Positions 10,798 through 23,473 of a stretch of DNA of 57,609 nucleotides are shown here, piece by piece. Within the stretch, counting starts at the first letter, position 1. Each line of letters opens with the position of its first letter. The translations under genes and the position numbers were made by a program. The notes below the pieces were generated by a model, which saw only the letters and a program-made list of their open reading frames with translations, ran no database searches and was not told the DNA's origin. This DNA is from Leucogyrophana mollusca (Eukaryota > Basidiomycota > Agaricomycetes > Boletales), in the NCBI GenBank assembly GCA_021014945.1, contig MU266514.1, forward strand, positions 1-57,609. Reading direction: 5' to 3'.

Positions 10798-13081
10798 TCA
10801 AAAGGGCTCCAACCCTAACACTCCTTGACAGGCGCCTTCTATATCCACAACCTAAATACACGTCAGCACATTTTCTTGAGAATGGGGGGTATAGACAAGC
10901 CTCTTTTGGGGCAGATACGCTGAGGATAACAGGGTGTTCTTGTCCTATCAGAACTTCATCCTAAAAGAAGGGTGAACGGCTGGTTATGTGTTGTAGTGGG
11001 ATCGCTTGCCTCAATTCGTATGCCCATGTTATGAAAGTGCTTTGGAAAATTAGCGGTCGGTGGGACATAAAGCCCTGTGTGTAGGCATCAGTCTAACTGT
11101 TTTACATCGGTCAGCTCAGCTGACCCATACCTGGCTCGACCGTAATAACCATCCCCGCTTTCAGGCTGGTTGTCGCAATGACATTCGTCAGTATCATTTG
11201 ACCGGATTTAGTTGTTACCTACTATTCTCCGCGATCGAAATTCGAAGATTCGTGGAGGTCTTTGCAAACATCCGTTTCAGAGATGGAAGGGTACGCTCAT
11301 CGTACACAGCTCACCTATGCCAATCGGATGGCTGAGGAAGTGAGGATATAGTATTCGCTCAAGGTCGCCAGTGTGAAGCTTGAAGCCAATCTGGTTGAGC
11401 TCTTGCTTGAGTAAATCACAAGATTTCCGATGCAGGTCATGGAGGTTTAGCTTTGTTGACTCCGTGCAGAGCCCAATGAGAGCTTTCTGTGCCGACAAAA
11501 CGGCGGTGTACAGTTCTTTCTGGGGGTCAGTGAAAGTTCCCGAAGCGGGATATGTACGGGCTAGAACTGGCAATGAGATCTGATAGCTATCTCCACACAT
11601 CGCACTCACTGATATCTGATGCATAACCACTGCACAAGATCAGTCGCGATACGGGGGATTATGAAAAGAGAAGTTCACTTGTACTCGCATCCCGCGTCCA
11701 TAAGAATCATCTCTCCATCGCGAACGACTTGGTTATTGGAGGTATAGTGTATTATTAGAGCATTCGGCCTTGAGTTGACGGATTAGTTTCGCCTGTGATG
11801 ACCACGGTGTGGGCTGCTTACCCGGAGGCAATGACAGGCACGTAAGCCAGGCGCTGTGACCCAGAGAGGGAGCAGAGGTACTCGAAATGGGCAGCCAAAG
11901 CTGCTTCTGAGACACCAGGACGCGTGAATCGCATAGTCTTGAGGGTTGCGGAGGTGTAGTTAGCTTAGTTCTCCGAAACAGACAAGGTTCAGGTTCACAC
12001 CTTCGCGTGTGCGCGTCCACTAATGTCAGCAGCTGCACGCATGATCTGCTGTTCGCGTTCGCTCTTGATCGCTCGCTGTCTCGATATTAAAGGCGAAAGA
12101 GGTTTTCGCCGGGCGCTGGATAGAGATTCCACAACTGTTTCGTACTCTGACCGAACTCCCACAGTAGGTGATAGGTAATTGAGTAGAGACTTCGTTGATC
12201 GCGCGCCTCTCCTTGACGAATGCGGTGGTATGTCGACATAAACGTTGGAATAAAGACTGGTCAGTGACTTTAGTTGAGATGCAAAGTCTCTTATTGACAG
12301 TGCATCGTCGGCCTTGAAGATGTTGGCAGCATCACCAAAACTTGTCCTAAAGACGTGATGAATGCTAAAACGGTGTGCGTGCAGGAACACTACCTTGCGC
12401 CATCCCATTTCTCTTTGGCGGAGTCTTTGCCGCTGGAGAACAACGACATTCTATACCCACGGGAGGTCGAATTTTTCTCTGAAGGGAAGTTGGTAAGATA
12501 TATATTTGAGTGGGCTAGTGCATACCAAGTACGACCGCTGCATCAGGCTCCTCGAAGCCGGTGAGATACCAGAAGTCGGAAGCTTGGCGGAATTTGTAAC
12601 TGTCCCCATAATAATCATCCGGGCTGGATACAGACCGTGCATAGCAAAAGACTCACAATATATCTTGGGAAGGGAATGTAAGATGAAACACGTCTTTGAC
12701 AGTAAAAATACATACTTGCGCTCATATACTTAATTGGTGCAGCCACAGACACCACGACACTGTTGGCCGGTAAACTGTCCATAAGCTCCTTCCGGCGTCT
12801 CTCATATTCTTCGGAAGGAATTCCAGGTGTCAGCTCATTAGGTTTCACTGGTAGATCGAGCTTCAGCAGAGGGATACACTTCACAAGGTGGCATGCTCAC
12901 GAAGGTGGGGGTGCGAAGGGAATAATGGTTGCCCATAGTTCGATGGCTTTGGGTCATAGTCTGGTGATGCCTCTGTTGCAAACGTCCGAACCGCAGAATG
13001 GAGGGATCTCCGAGCACAAGGCCTAGCTACAAGGACTCGGAGGATTGGAAGGGCGGAGCGGCGCAAGCAAGTTGAGGTCAT
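10798..13081 (-). CDS. ICP55: Mitochondrial intermediate-cleaving Xaa-Pro aminopeptidase (ICP55/XPNPEP3-like, M24B)
   Basis: This metallopeptidase trims one residue from mitochondrial proteins after the processing peptidase, stabilising them. The N-terminus (MTSTCLRRSALPILRVLVAR, then RRSLHSAVRTFATEA) is Arg-rich and looks like a mitochondrial presequence. It continues with PGIPSEEYERRRKELMDSLP and RQASDFWYLTGFEEPDA (aminopeptidase P N-domain). The catalytic pita-bread domain follows: MRFTRPGVSEAALAAHFEY, GEMILMDAGCEY and GYASDI/ARTYPASG (metal-binding Asp residues), then HPIGI joined to DLHESSNF (His), LKAGMVITVEPG with LYVPP (Glu), and HFHNMGIRIE with DEVLIG (Glu). The C-terminus ends VVDIEGACQGVLGLEPF. 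Roughly ten short introns are present and every key motif is intact. It faces the lipase gene head-to-head across a promoter of about 230 bp. Confidence 0.88.
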
Positions 13082-13308
13082 GGATAACAATTAATTGTGA
13101 TTTATTTTGCCACTTTGGCATATCTCTAATCGCGGGAATATGCTAAGTCATAACATTATCACGAGACAATGGATTGTCGAGGGCTTCTGCTCGGTTCTCC
13201 ACACTGACCTACTTTCGGCTTCACAGAGGAAAGTGAAGGGCAGCTGGAACTGGCCCGAGCATGGACTTGCGCCTCCCACACAAATACCCTACGAGATTTC
13301 TGTAAACC

Positions 13309-15794
13309 ATGGGCTATGACTGGGAAAGATATGGTCGACGAAGTCTCGACGTTGCTTCTGCAATGACTTCAATCGCCTTTTCTGCTGTCAAAGGCGGTAC
13401 CAAGCTCGGGGTATGTCGTGTCCTTCCTTATGGACGGAGAGCCGCTCAAACCCTTGTTCCAGTTCTCCCTCGCCCGCGATGTGGCTTCCAATACGGTCGG
13501 TGTCACCGCTGGGGCTTTTGACCGTGTTGTATTCGGAGGTCATACCGTCACTGCTCCAGTTATAGAGGGCGCCGTCTCCACTGCTATTACATTCGCCGAG
13601 AGACTCACACTCGCTCCGATATTTTTTGGGGAGTATATCTCTTCCGCTTCGCTCAGAGCAGCACATAGCTCTATCGACATACTGTCCGTAATTTTTCCTG
13701 GGAGCAGCGAGGCGTCCTTTTCCTTGGCCTCGTTTATAACCCTCGTCAAAAGAGAATGGGATAGCCCAGGGTTCACTGCCAACATGCCCGACAAAAGGTA
13801 TGGTTTGACTGAAGTGGTGAGGGCATTGGTTGCCTGGGTGGCCCTCCAAGGTGTCACTCAAGAATGGCAGGAGAAGAGGTGGTTCAACTATCTTCAAGAA
13901 ATACAAGTATACGACCACGCCTCAGGCCCGCAATTGAAACGCGTACCTTCCCGGGTTCGCGTAACATCTGATGTCATATTTCCGGGTAACCGAGGTCAAC
14001 TCATCGCTGCTGATATCGGAGAAGCACCACGAACGCGGCCTCGTTCCTCAAGCACACTCTCGATAGGCAAGCTGTCGATATCTTCGATGTCTTCGTTCAA
14101 ATGGAAAGATGTGCGAACGGAGCCTCCTCAACGGCCAATTGCAGAGGTGAAGGCTAACCTACGGCGCTTTTCGAAGATGGTCCTTGCCGGATACGGAGGG
14201 GCTAGCCTTCTCTTTTTTGGGGTCTCCCCACTGTTTACATCGAAGGCTGCCGAAGCGCCAACGCATAGCAACGAGAAAGACGCGGAAGAGGCTCAGCTAG
14301 AGAGCGCCGTTAACGCTGCTGAAGCAGAAGCCGCAGGAAATCAGTCTTCTCCTGTGTCCTTGGAGAGCGATAATCCGGAATACTCTTGGTGGGATATCTT
14401 GATGGGAAAGCATGACAAGGAGATCTTCGAGAACTCAGTACATCACGACCATGATGTTGAAGCTCGCGTCCGTGCCACGGCTGTAATAGGCATCGAACGC
14501 CAGATGCCTAGATTTTGGGTGTTGACCGACCATGGCAGGCGACAGGTTGTCCTTATACTTCGAGGTTTGCAGCGAACTCGTATGACGCGGAAGTCAAACG
14601 CTAAAGGGTCACACAGGCACCATGTCACTCAACGAGTTGGCTGTAGATTTAACTTGCGAGCCCGCGGAGTTCAAGCCAGCTTCATACTTCTCTCGTGAAG
14701 AGAGCGACGATCTTTGTTTTGGACAGCATGCCTCTGGGAAGAAATCGAGGCAAACTTCGTACCAGTCGCCAGTATATCATGCTCATGGCGGCATGCTTCG
14801 TATGGCCCGTGTGATGGGTGAGATTGGGAAGCCAGTCCATCTTGCAGTCGCGGATGCTTTGATCCGTAATCCCGAGTACGGTTAGTATGCTTCCTTAGCA
14901 CTGTTGTCAACAAGTCCCGCTCACGGTTCAGTTGAGCAGAGCTCATCTTGAGCGGACATAGTCTTGGGGCTGGAGTTGCCACATTGTTAGCCTTGGTGAG
15001 TTCAAGCGAAGGGATGTCAAGAGCAATGGCTCAAATGAATCCCAGATGTGGGCAGACCCTACCACTTGCCTTACCATCAATTCAAGCGGACTACCTGTTG
15101 ACCGTCCTGTGTCAGTTTATTGTGTCGCACCCCCGTGAGTTCGACTACAATCTAAATTTTAACAATGCTTGATGTTGCGCATTTATAGCTGTCTCGTGGA
15201 CGCTGCGCTGAGTCGTCTTGCTGCGAAGCTAGTTGTTTCCTTCGTGTACTCGGATGACATTGTGTCCCGTCTTTCGCTCGGTTCTATCCGTGACATGCGA
15301 AATGCATCTCTTTGGTTGTGTGACGCAAACGAGAGGTCAGGCGGTACGGAGGGCTACGCAATCGTTACTCAAAGAGCCCGACAGTGGAAGGCTGGGAATG
15401 GATCATCGGATGACCCTGAATGGGTAAGTGTCCAAAATGTAAGTGTTCCTCAGCTAGCGCATGCTGAATATATCCAGTTTCTATCTGTGAGGAAGACCTT
15501 GGAAGTGAACATGCAAATGGCCGACCTCTTCCCTCCCGGTCGTATACTGTGGGCGATGAGGGATGGCGAGCTGCACCCTTCTCACCGCCTGTCGTCCGCT
15601 CCTAAAGACCAAGATAAACTGAGGCTATTCGAGGTAATGGACGTTGAAAAGGTCTTTTCGCAGGTTGTTTTCTCGAGAAATATGCTTGGGTATGTGATCT
15701 TGGTTTGTAAACCGCATCAGCTTGAAGTCATTGACATCAATGTAGAGCACACATGCCACACCGTTACGATCGTATATTGCATGAGCTGCTGTAA
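13309..15794 (+). CDS. Class 3 lipase, sn1-specific diacylglycerol lipase-like
   Basis: This is an alpha/beta-hydrolase of the Lipase_3 family; agaricomycete members of this form are usually named sn1-specific diacylglycerol lipases. Exon 1 (13309-13410, MGYDWERYGRRSLDVASAM) joins exon 2 (13463-14564), which carries a long N-terminal region with a possible membrane segment (VLAGYGGASLLFFGVSPLF). The catalytic part starts with PRFWVLTDHGRRQVVLILRG, split by an intron at 14565-14616 and followed by TMSLNELAVDLTCEP. The sequence YHAHGGMLRMARVMGE leads to LSGHSLGAGVATLLAL (Ser in the GHSLG elbow, exon from 14940). SFVYSDDIVSRLSLGSIRDM supplies the likely Asp, and the end HMPHRYDRILHELL the likely His. 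About eight short introns. No damage was seen. Confidence 0.87.
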
Positions 15795-16026
15795 CCTGTC
15801 GACGCCGTCTGTTCTTGATACCCCGATACCTTCGCGAAGAGAGGGATTTGCCGATCTATAATACTGTAACACCTAGACTCGGTCCAGAACCGGATACTAG
15901 TTGCAGACCACGCGTATCTGTTGGAATGATACCAGATATTTAACTACCTACTGCTACATACAATAAAATTAATGTCTGTATACACAGAAGACCAGATCTA
16001 TGTACCATACAACACAGGAACTAAGC

Positions 16027-16488
16027 TTAGTCCTGGTCTGTCTGGTCCCGTGGACGGTATTTGATGCCACGGCTCTCTAACTCAGCTTCCACATCATCGG
16101 GGACACGACCTTTTACTCGGACGGCATACATCCCCCGGACATACTTGGCTGAACATTGAATTTAGCACAGTGCAGCGAAAACGTCGAGGGAGCAAGACAC
16201 ACATGTTCTTTGCCATCGGGCAACCCAGCTGGACTCTGTATCAATAACGGCAATAATCCCGTCAAAGTACGTTGTTGTGCAGACGCCAATACGATCAGGA
16301 GAGCCTTTCATCTTCACAGATGTTAGATTGTCAGTAAAGGTAGTTAGTATGTGCGAGTGGCGTACCTGCATAAGTTCTTCACAATTTGGACATCCGTTCT
16401 TTCTGAAGTCCATTGGGTGCTGTATTATGGAGCATAAGAGACAAGCACGGAGCTGTTTTGACTTTGCCTGAGAGGGAATTGTGGACAT
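16027..16488 (-). CDS. SPT4: Transcription elongation factor SPT4
   Basis: Spt4 is the small zinc-binding partner of Spt5 (DSIF), which keeps RNA polymerase II processive in the nucleus. The protein starts MSTIPSQAKSKQLRACLLCS and has the four zinc-binding cysteines as CLLC and CPNC. The core MKGSPDRIGVCTTTYFDGII with AVIDTESSWVARWQRT is near-invariant in the family. Two short introns are needed: one between EELMQ and MKGSP, and one inside the codon that joins QRT to SKYVRG. The tail GRVPDDVEAELESRGIKYRP is complete, and the stop lies at 16027-16029. An upstream in-frame start at 16539 would add 17 residues; the start at 16488 matches family length better. The gene shares an 87-bp divergent promoter with BIG1. 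Confidence 0.93.
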
Positions 16489-16575
16489 GCTTGTGGGGGT
16501 CGAAAGGAGAGAGCTAACACGCTGACTAAGCAAGCCCACCTACTCTTGTCCATCACCATAGCCAAGACCTAACCA

Positions 16576-17597
16576 TGGTTGCCCCAATCATTATACTGTC
16601 TCTGCTGCCCGTAGCCACTGTACTGGCTTTCACCGACACAGTACCTATCGTTGCGTGGTCTTCACAGAAGTAAGCTTTCTCTTCTGCGCTCTGAATATCT
16701 TCTGACCCCGGTCAATTCGGCTTAGGTCTGACGTCCTTGACGTTCTACCTGCGGATTTCACCTCAGCGGATTCTGCGTCCTTGCTGCATGCTATATTCGT
16801 TCAGAGCAGTATATGCTCGTATGATGCAATTGTGGTTATTGATCAGCCCGGTGTGAGTCCACCGAAGTTGTAATCCGGTTTCAGTGCTGAGGTTTACTGC
16901 AGCTGCATGAGTCCGACCTTCGAGCACTCCACCCCACGTCTACCATTGTGAGATTAGTCGAGGATGCACCTTCGTCCCGCCAGCTTCCGCACGTGAAGAG
17001 AGGTGCTACACATTCAGTGGCAGAGCTCACGGAGTCGATATCGAGTCGCTGCGGGTCTCGTCTCGTCAACGTCAAGCCTGGGGAAGGCGAATTTAGTGTG
17101 GAGAACAGCTCCAAGCACGTTTTCTGCATGAACATGCCACCTATAGAAGGTAGTCTTAAGCACAGGAAGGCTTCCATGGCTGGGCATGGTAAGTCATGTT
17201 ATTCCTCTAAAATACATGGACTGAAGAACCTGTAGAGTCTCGACTCTCCAGTCAACTCGAAAAGATCGCCGCTAACTTCGCCAACCATCTTGTTGTGTAC
17301 TCCGGGTCACCGCTCGAGCTCTTCCGTCGCGCAGACTCGTCCGAGTTCGATTCGCCCCCTACCATGGGATCACTCGGCTCAACGTTCCTTCCAGGTGACA
17401 ACTCAACGCTTCCGGAAGGGGGTATTTTCAAACGTTACCAGCTCTTCTCGACCCCCCTCATCGTCGCACTTCTCGTCACGTTCTTCCTCATTGTACCTAT
17501 AGTGCTGATGGGTGTTACGGCGCTGGCGAGTATCCAGTCTCCGTTGAGCTCCGATGCGCCAAGGGGATACAATGCCCAAGAGAAGAAGGTTCAATAG
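16576..17597 (+). CDS. BIG1: BIG1 / Ac45-VOA1-like ER membrane protein
   Basis: The protein resembles fungal BIG1, an ER type I membrane protein needed for beta-1,6-glucan and cell-wall assembly and structurally related to the V-ATPase accessory subunit Ac45/VOA1. The N-terminus MVAPIIILSLLPVATVLAF is a signal peptide. The lumenal part runs through SDVLDVLPADF, YDAIVVIDQPG and KIAANFANHLVVYSG. The C-terminal block FKRYQLFSTPLIVALLVTFF with MGVTALASIQSPL is the conserved transmembrane domain of this group, followed by a short tail ending NAQEKKVQ. Three introns were recognised (after the signal peptide exon, near 16851, and near 17189). The stop is at 17595-17597. The BIG1 versus VOA1 assignment rests on overall likeness; the membrane domain is the firm part. 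Confidence 0.8.
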
Positions 17598-17821
17598 CGC
17601 GTTGTGTTGTACAGCATGGGTTAGTCCATAATAATAAGGAGCCTCTTTACAACCATCGAATAGATGAAAGAGAAAATTGACAGGTAGGGATACAAATACT
17701 GTAGCACTTGAGTGTGGATGCGCGTAAGTATAGATGCGAAAGAATATGCAAAGGTATGATTATGATACGTCTATCAAGGAGCAAAAAACAAAACAAGAGG
17801 GAGAAAACACCTGCAGCGGGG

Positions 17822-20800
17822 TCACCCTTGTTCAATGTCCCCTTGTCTCAGTGCGTCATGCATGATTTCAAGTGCCTCGAGGTGCAGTGGTAGGATGGGG
17901 TGCTCCTGGAGATTGAACATAAAACCGCCAAGAACGGAAAGCTCGTAGAAGTTGCGGGTGATTTCCCTAAGCATGCTGTTATCGGATATCGAGAAAGATG
18001 AATTTGGAGATTTCCATGTGTGAAGGAGGTGGATGTGGAGTATAGTTGGTAATGGGTGGACAACTTCGACGGGGGGGCGGACGAGGATTGCTGTTGAGAT
18101 CGGAAGCATGTGTAAGGTATCATATAATGGTACGTCCTCGCAATCTGGCACGAAAGACGCGTCGATTCCGTTCTGGGTTGAGGATGGCGGAGTAGGCACG
18201 GGTATTCGCGTTGAAGGATACAGGGCGTAGGTAGCAGAAGCAGTGTCCAGATACACGGGTTTTGGCAAGTCTTTGCTGGGAGACCGCTTTGAAGACTGGT
18301 GGCTAAGGCTTCCCACCTGCTGGACAGTCGTCCAGGACATATCTCTATCGACACATAACACGGTCGCTTGGAAGGGCGGCAAATCACAGGGGGAAGATGC
18401 AGCTGTCGATAAGTGGTTTGCCCATGCTACGAAACATCGTTTGTCAAAATGGAAGCGTCGTCAAAGTATCGCGATGAGCATACCGTCAAGTTCGCTGGCA
18501 GACATCAGGCCCAGTTTCGCAAAGACAATGTGCCATTCGACACTGGCTTTCCGTGCGAATTGTTGTGCAAAGTTCCATACTTGGCCGACCGCAGCAGCTT
18601 CGGAGTCTTCTTGTGTCAGCCATACCCCAAGGTCGTACGCTTCCCCTCTCTGGTCGACACACGCAGCGAATAACCATTTGCCGCAACCTGATATCCGGTA
18701 ACCTACATGCAGAAGGGTATGGCGGTCAATCACATCCCACGTTTCCGCAGGACTCTGTCGTGTAAATTGAACGCGGTTGATCAGCGGCCTGGCGATGATA
18801 ATTGGCGGTTCTTGAAAATAGCTACGACTCCGTTCTCCATGATCGAATAGTCGTCGCGACATGTATCGGTCCACCGGGAGGAGAACTCGTCGAAAAACTG
18901 AGAAACACAGAGCTTCCATATCCGCGTCCTGGATATTGGAATTGTTGGTCGACTTCATAAAGTACTCGGGAACAAACTGAAAGAGGATGCGGGCTTCTGA
19001 GTATGTTTTCTGTGCATTTTTAACAGCAGTGAAAACTTGACGTAGGAGCGGGGAAGAAAGAGACATCGCCGAGTCCGGAGTAACGATATAGAACACTAAG
19101 CTGCCATGTGATGCAGGGAGAGTTGCAATGAGCGAGACTGTGAAAACCATCAGACATGAACTCAAAACTATAGCATAGTGCATACCGAGAGATTTACGGA
19201 GAGACTCCAAGTGCAAAGGGAAGATACCATCCTTAGGGCACAATGAGGAGCTTCCAGCAGCGTGTGAACCAAGGTGTTTCGCCTGTCGTCAAATGAACGC
19301 TGAGTGTGTGATAGAGGAACATGAAAGGGCTGCTTACATCGTACATCGCAGATATGCTATTGAGCCAGGTCTCGGCCTGTTGCTGCTTCTCTGGGCCTTC
19401 GTCCTCAAAGAAGACAAATGCGCATACATCTTTCTTGCCTCCTCGCGGTCCTAGCCCAAGCTTCTCACGAAAGCGTATGGCTGACGGCAGCACCTGAATG
19501 ATAGAGTCTGCCTTACCAACGGACAGTAATGGCGGCTCTAGGAGTTGTAGTGAAGAATCTTGAGAAAGCGACACAGTACCTGTGATACTCTGATCAATAA
19601 GTAGCCGGGAAATCACGTATATCATACACACCAAGATCAAAGAAAGTTTTCAAGCTCGGGGGCGCACCAAGGGCGGATATGTTCGCAATAACTTCAGACA
19701 GACTTGAGATGTCAGCGTGCCATATGTTCGAGGCAGGCTTTTCTGGAATAAGGAAGATATTGTTCGAACGCCATGCATTGGCCCAAACGGTGTTCTCTAC
19801 CGCTTCCCTGGCCACCATGTAACCAGCACCTTCGAGAGATTTCGATTTCTCCGATGCCGTTCCTAAGGCAGCTGCTGGCGATACAGGTGTAGGGGCAAAT
19901 GCAGGTACCGTAGTCGGGATCCCCATAGGAGCCACTGCTGCGCCGGGCGGTTTGAGAGGACCACTCAACGGAAGCAAGTGGGGATGGCGGAAGTGCATGT
20001 ACAATAGTGTTGGCCCTAGAGGCAAATAAGATGGAGGAGGGGTGGACGCCGCCCGAGAAGCAATGGGAGGGACGTCATCGTCGATATCGTCGTCTTCGGA
20101 CGCTACGTCAGATTTTACATCCTCCGCATCTTCGATGACGGTCGTGCTGGCCCAGTCTTCGTGCTCCTGAATCCAGATCGGTGTATTCCTGTGTTCTCGC
20201 GAACCCTGGTCAAAACTCTTCCTCTTAACACCTATTAATTTGCGCACGACACCGATGCGGGGATCGGTAACAGCGTTATATCGGAGTTTCCAGCTGCTGA
20301 TGCGTATGGGGGACGATAGTGACGGTATGGGCTCTGTCCGGTCCTCTTCGTCTGGCGGGCTCGGTAGCGCAAATTTGCCCATAGCGTACTTCGAGTCAGC
20401 AATTCTGTGACTCGGCGCAAACGGTATCGGATCGAAGAAGTTGTGGGGTGCTGAGGGTGTCCGGTGGTGCTCGTGACCAAATATATGTACCTGGGGTGTC
20501 GCTGGTGCGGAGTGCGAAGCGGTTGTCATTCCTGGAGAAGAAGGCATCAGATCTGGAGCTGGCGTTATGAGGTCGTGCATATGATGATCTACGAATCGCG
20601 GTGTAAACCCCTCCGCCGTTCCAGTTGTCGTCCACGGAGAGGAGTACTGGTGAGCGGAAGTAACTATCGGGCCACTAGAAGAAAAATGACTCGCATCCGC
20701 AAAAAGTGAAGGTGATAACCCCATGGGTGCTGGTCCAGCCGCTGGGGTCAGGCCGGCTGGGTCCTCCAGTGGCATAGGGGCTGCCGCGGTCGGTCTCGAG

Positions 20801-23017
20801 GGTGCGGAGGGGCGATCAAAGAAACTGAAATCATCGTCTGTGAATGTGAAGCCATCCTCAAAGTCCATACCAAGGCGGTCCGCATTGCCATTCCCGCCCC
20901 CACTGCCCGTGGGTATAGTATCCATGTTCATGTCGAACCCCATCTCATATGTTATGCCCATGTTGATGAAGTCGTTTGCGGGCTGTGCCCACGAGGAGTC
21001 CATGCTCGCAAATGGGTCGTAAGCTGACAATCCTGAAACGGAATCGGACTGGGACAGCCCGCCAACGGACGCTGGTGGGGCTGCCGCGAGAGGATCTGGC
21101 GTCCCGGTAATATATAGTGCTTGAGGTTCCGTAGTGACCGATTGGGGTCCGTTCGTTACAGGCGGAGATGGGTAGAATGTATGCGATATAGCATGACTTG
21201 CCTGAGCCGCAGAGGTTGTATCCGGAGGCACCGGGGAATTTGCCGGGGGCACGGGAAGAGCACTCGGGATTTCAACAGATACTGTAGGTGTACTGGACGA
21301 ACCTGGTGTAGGGCCAGCACCAGCGGGAGGAGTAACGATGCCTCTCGGAGATGCCGAAACGTGGGCAGTCTCCCTCTCCCGCCGTATTCGCTCACGTTCC
21401 TTTTCTCGCTCCCTCGCTACAGATTCGACGTAAGAACCGATCTCTGTGGCAACTTGTTCGATGTTTACCGACCGGGCCAGGGTGAGGGAGCGGAAGGCGC
21501 GAATAGACTCGGATGCAGGGGAGCTACGAGTTCGGCGTGTGATCGGGCGGGTCATTGGGATGGAATGGGGAGGAGAGATTGGGGTTTGGTCCTGGTCCAC
21601 GGGAGATGACGTCTCTACGGAGATAGCAGGAGGGGGTGGCGGCGGGGGAGAAGGTTGAAGCTGAGAAGGTAGCTCTGGTATGTACGACAGCACTCGGCGA
21701 GCATGCGCAGATGGCGAAGATGGGAGGAAGGAGACACATAATCGCGAAGGCCAAATGACGGGCATACCCTTGTCTTCACCTTGCTTGTTCTGCACTGCCA
21801 GCCAGGCGATAACGTATATCGCATCCTTGCTCACGGAAGAGTCCGCGCGGTGGTTCTTTTGCTTCGACATCGAGGAAGGGAAAGCTGGGGGTGGAAATTT
21901 CCAGTCCCCCGCACCTAGCCCTGAGAGAGATTGTTCGAATTGGGCCGTTAGCCTTGAAGCAGGTCCGATGTAGGAGGCCAGGAAAAACGCGGGAATGGCG
22001 TAGGGAAGGAGGGTGATGGGTGTACCAGTGGGTAGGGGGAGACTGGGATAAAGTGGTACGTAGTGGGTGCCACGAATAACAAAATGTATTTCCAAGCGAG
22101 ATGGCGTCAGGTGAAGCTCGAGGTCACAGCGAACGAGAGGCCTAATTGCCGAGGTTAGTGCATATTATCGCGGACAGATGGCAGTACGAGCCTGAGCTGG
22201 GCATTATGCTGCCAGTCGGTCCCCCATTCAAATGCTGTCCGAGGTGAGCCTAACAAAAAGCCATTCCTCAAGCGTCGAGCAGATGTCCGGCGAGATTTGT
22301 CTCTGGAAGCCTCGACTATGTCGTCGATGAGACGGCTTCGTGCAGCATCCAAGAAATGCGCATAAACCTTGCGTAAGGGCTTACGAGGAAGAAGTGAAGC
22401 GGAACCAAAATTTGACCCCGAAGCAAAGGGGACTGAAGGTAATTGGAGACAAGATGCACAAGGAGATCGTTGGTCGGCACAATGAGAAGAACAAGGGTAT
22501 AGATCTTGAGGTTGAAACGACAATAACTCGGACACTGTAGGAAATGTTAGTGATCTCGACTCCTGCAAAAGATGTATAGGCAACTGGGAAGCCGAAATGG
22601 CGATAACCCGTGTGCACTTTGGCAAGTGAAGGGTGGCAGCAACGACTCACATATCAATCCGTCGAGACTGAGACTTCGATAAGAAGATTTACATGTGTCC
22701 ATGTGGTCGCGCGAGGTCACCGAGAAAACGTGCAGTGCAGACGCATCCCGATGAAGATTTACACTGGGTAACAAAGATTCAGAGAACGACAGCGATTTAT
22801 TTCGCTCTACAAGATGTCTGCGGCCAACTTCTAGGGGTTCATAGACCTGGATGACGTCCGGGGCGGCGATATAAGTGGCACAGACGATGCATGGATTGTC
22901 GGGCAAAGGGAGGATAGAGGAGAGTAGTTCGTCCGACACAGACACAGTAGGTGGCAAATGAGAAGATGAAGAGGAAAGGAAGGACGTGGACGGTATATTC
23001 GCAGCTTTGGATGCCAT
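17822..23017 (-). CDS. MED13: Mediator complex subunit 13 (MED13/SSN2)
   Basis: MED13 is the largest subunit of the Mediator CDK8 kinase module and links the kinase to core Mediator. The start MASKAANIPSTSFLSSSSSH opens a Med13 N-domain containing LLPRKPLRKVYAHFLDAARS, LELHLTPSRLEIHFVIRGTH and ASRDKSRRTSARRLRNGFLL. A long exon (about 22140-19600) follows with proline-, serine- and acid-rich linker sequence. The C-terminal Med13 domain contains EKLGLGPRGGKKDVCAFVFF, DSAMSLSSPLLRQVFTAVKN, LHVGYRISGCGKWLFAACVD and the end GGFMFNLQEHPILPLHLEAL. About 1,500 residues in total, joined by several short introns. The gene is tail-to-tail with BIG1 (about 225 bp apart) and head-to-head with the DUF2433 gene. 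Long plus-strand open frames under the large exon are shadows. Confidence 0.88.
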
Positions 23018-23473
23018 GCAGGTCAACTGCAGCTACACGAAGCTGCAGGTACCCTCAGACTCTCAGATCTCAGAGCTTGCAAGGTGCGATACTTGCATAG
23101 AGCGGGACCAGTTCTTTCCATTACTCTGCTTACCGATTACGGCCGTCTCATCGGCGTTTTCGCACTGCCAACCAGTTCACAGCTCATTTGTTTTCGCTCT
23201 CAAAAATATCACTGGCCGAGCCTTCTCAGTTGGCTTCATACAACTGGGATACCTGGAAAATACACGGGCGAGTACGAGATACTAGGGAAAGGTAACCAAC
23301 AGAGTAATTCGACGGATAACCCTCTGCCGTGATGCCGCCGGGACTTGGCTAACCCCGATCACCACCAGGTGTATTACATAATACAGGGATAAGTTTTGTT
23401 GTACGCCACAGTTTGGACTTCCCTTCCTCCTGGTGTTCCCCTCACCTTTCTGGTACCATAATTTCTCATAAAA
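23018..23473. promoter_or_regulatory. Divergent promoter region between MED13 and DUF2433 gene
   Basis: About 455 bp separates the two start codons. No coding sequence is recognised. It must hold the promoters of both genes. The last stretch before 23474 is pyrimidine rich, and no specific factor site could be assigned. Confidence 0.5.

Noticed and set aside
20396..21824. Several plus- and minus-strand open frames of 60-160 codons under MED13
   Set aside because: They are shadows of the long MED13 exon in other frames; they lack start context, splicing pattern and family likeness.
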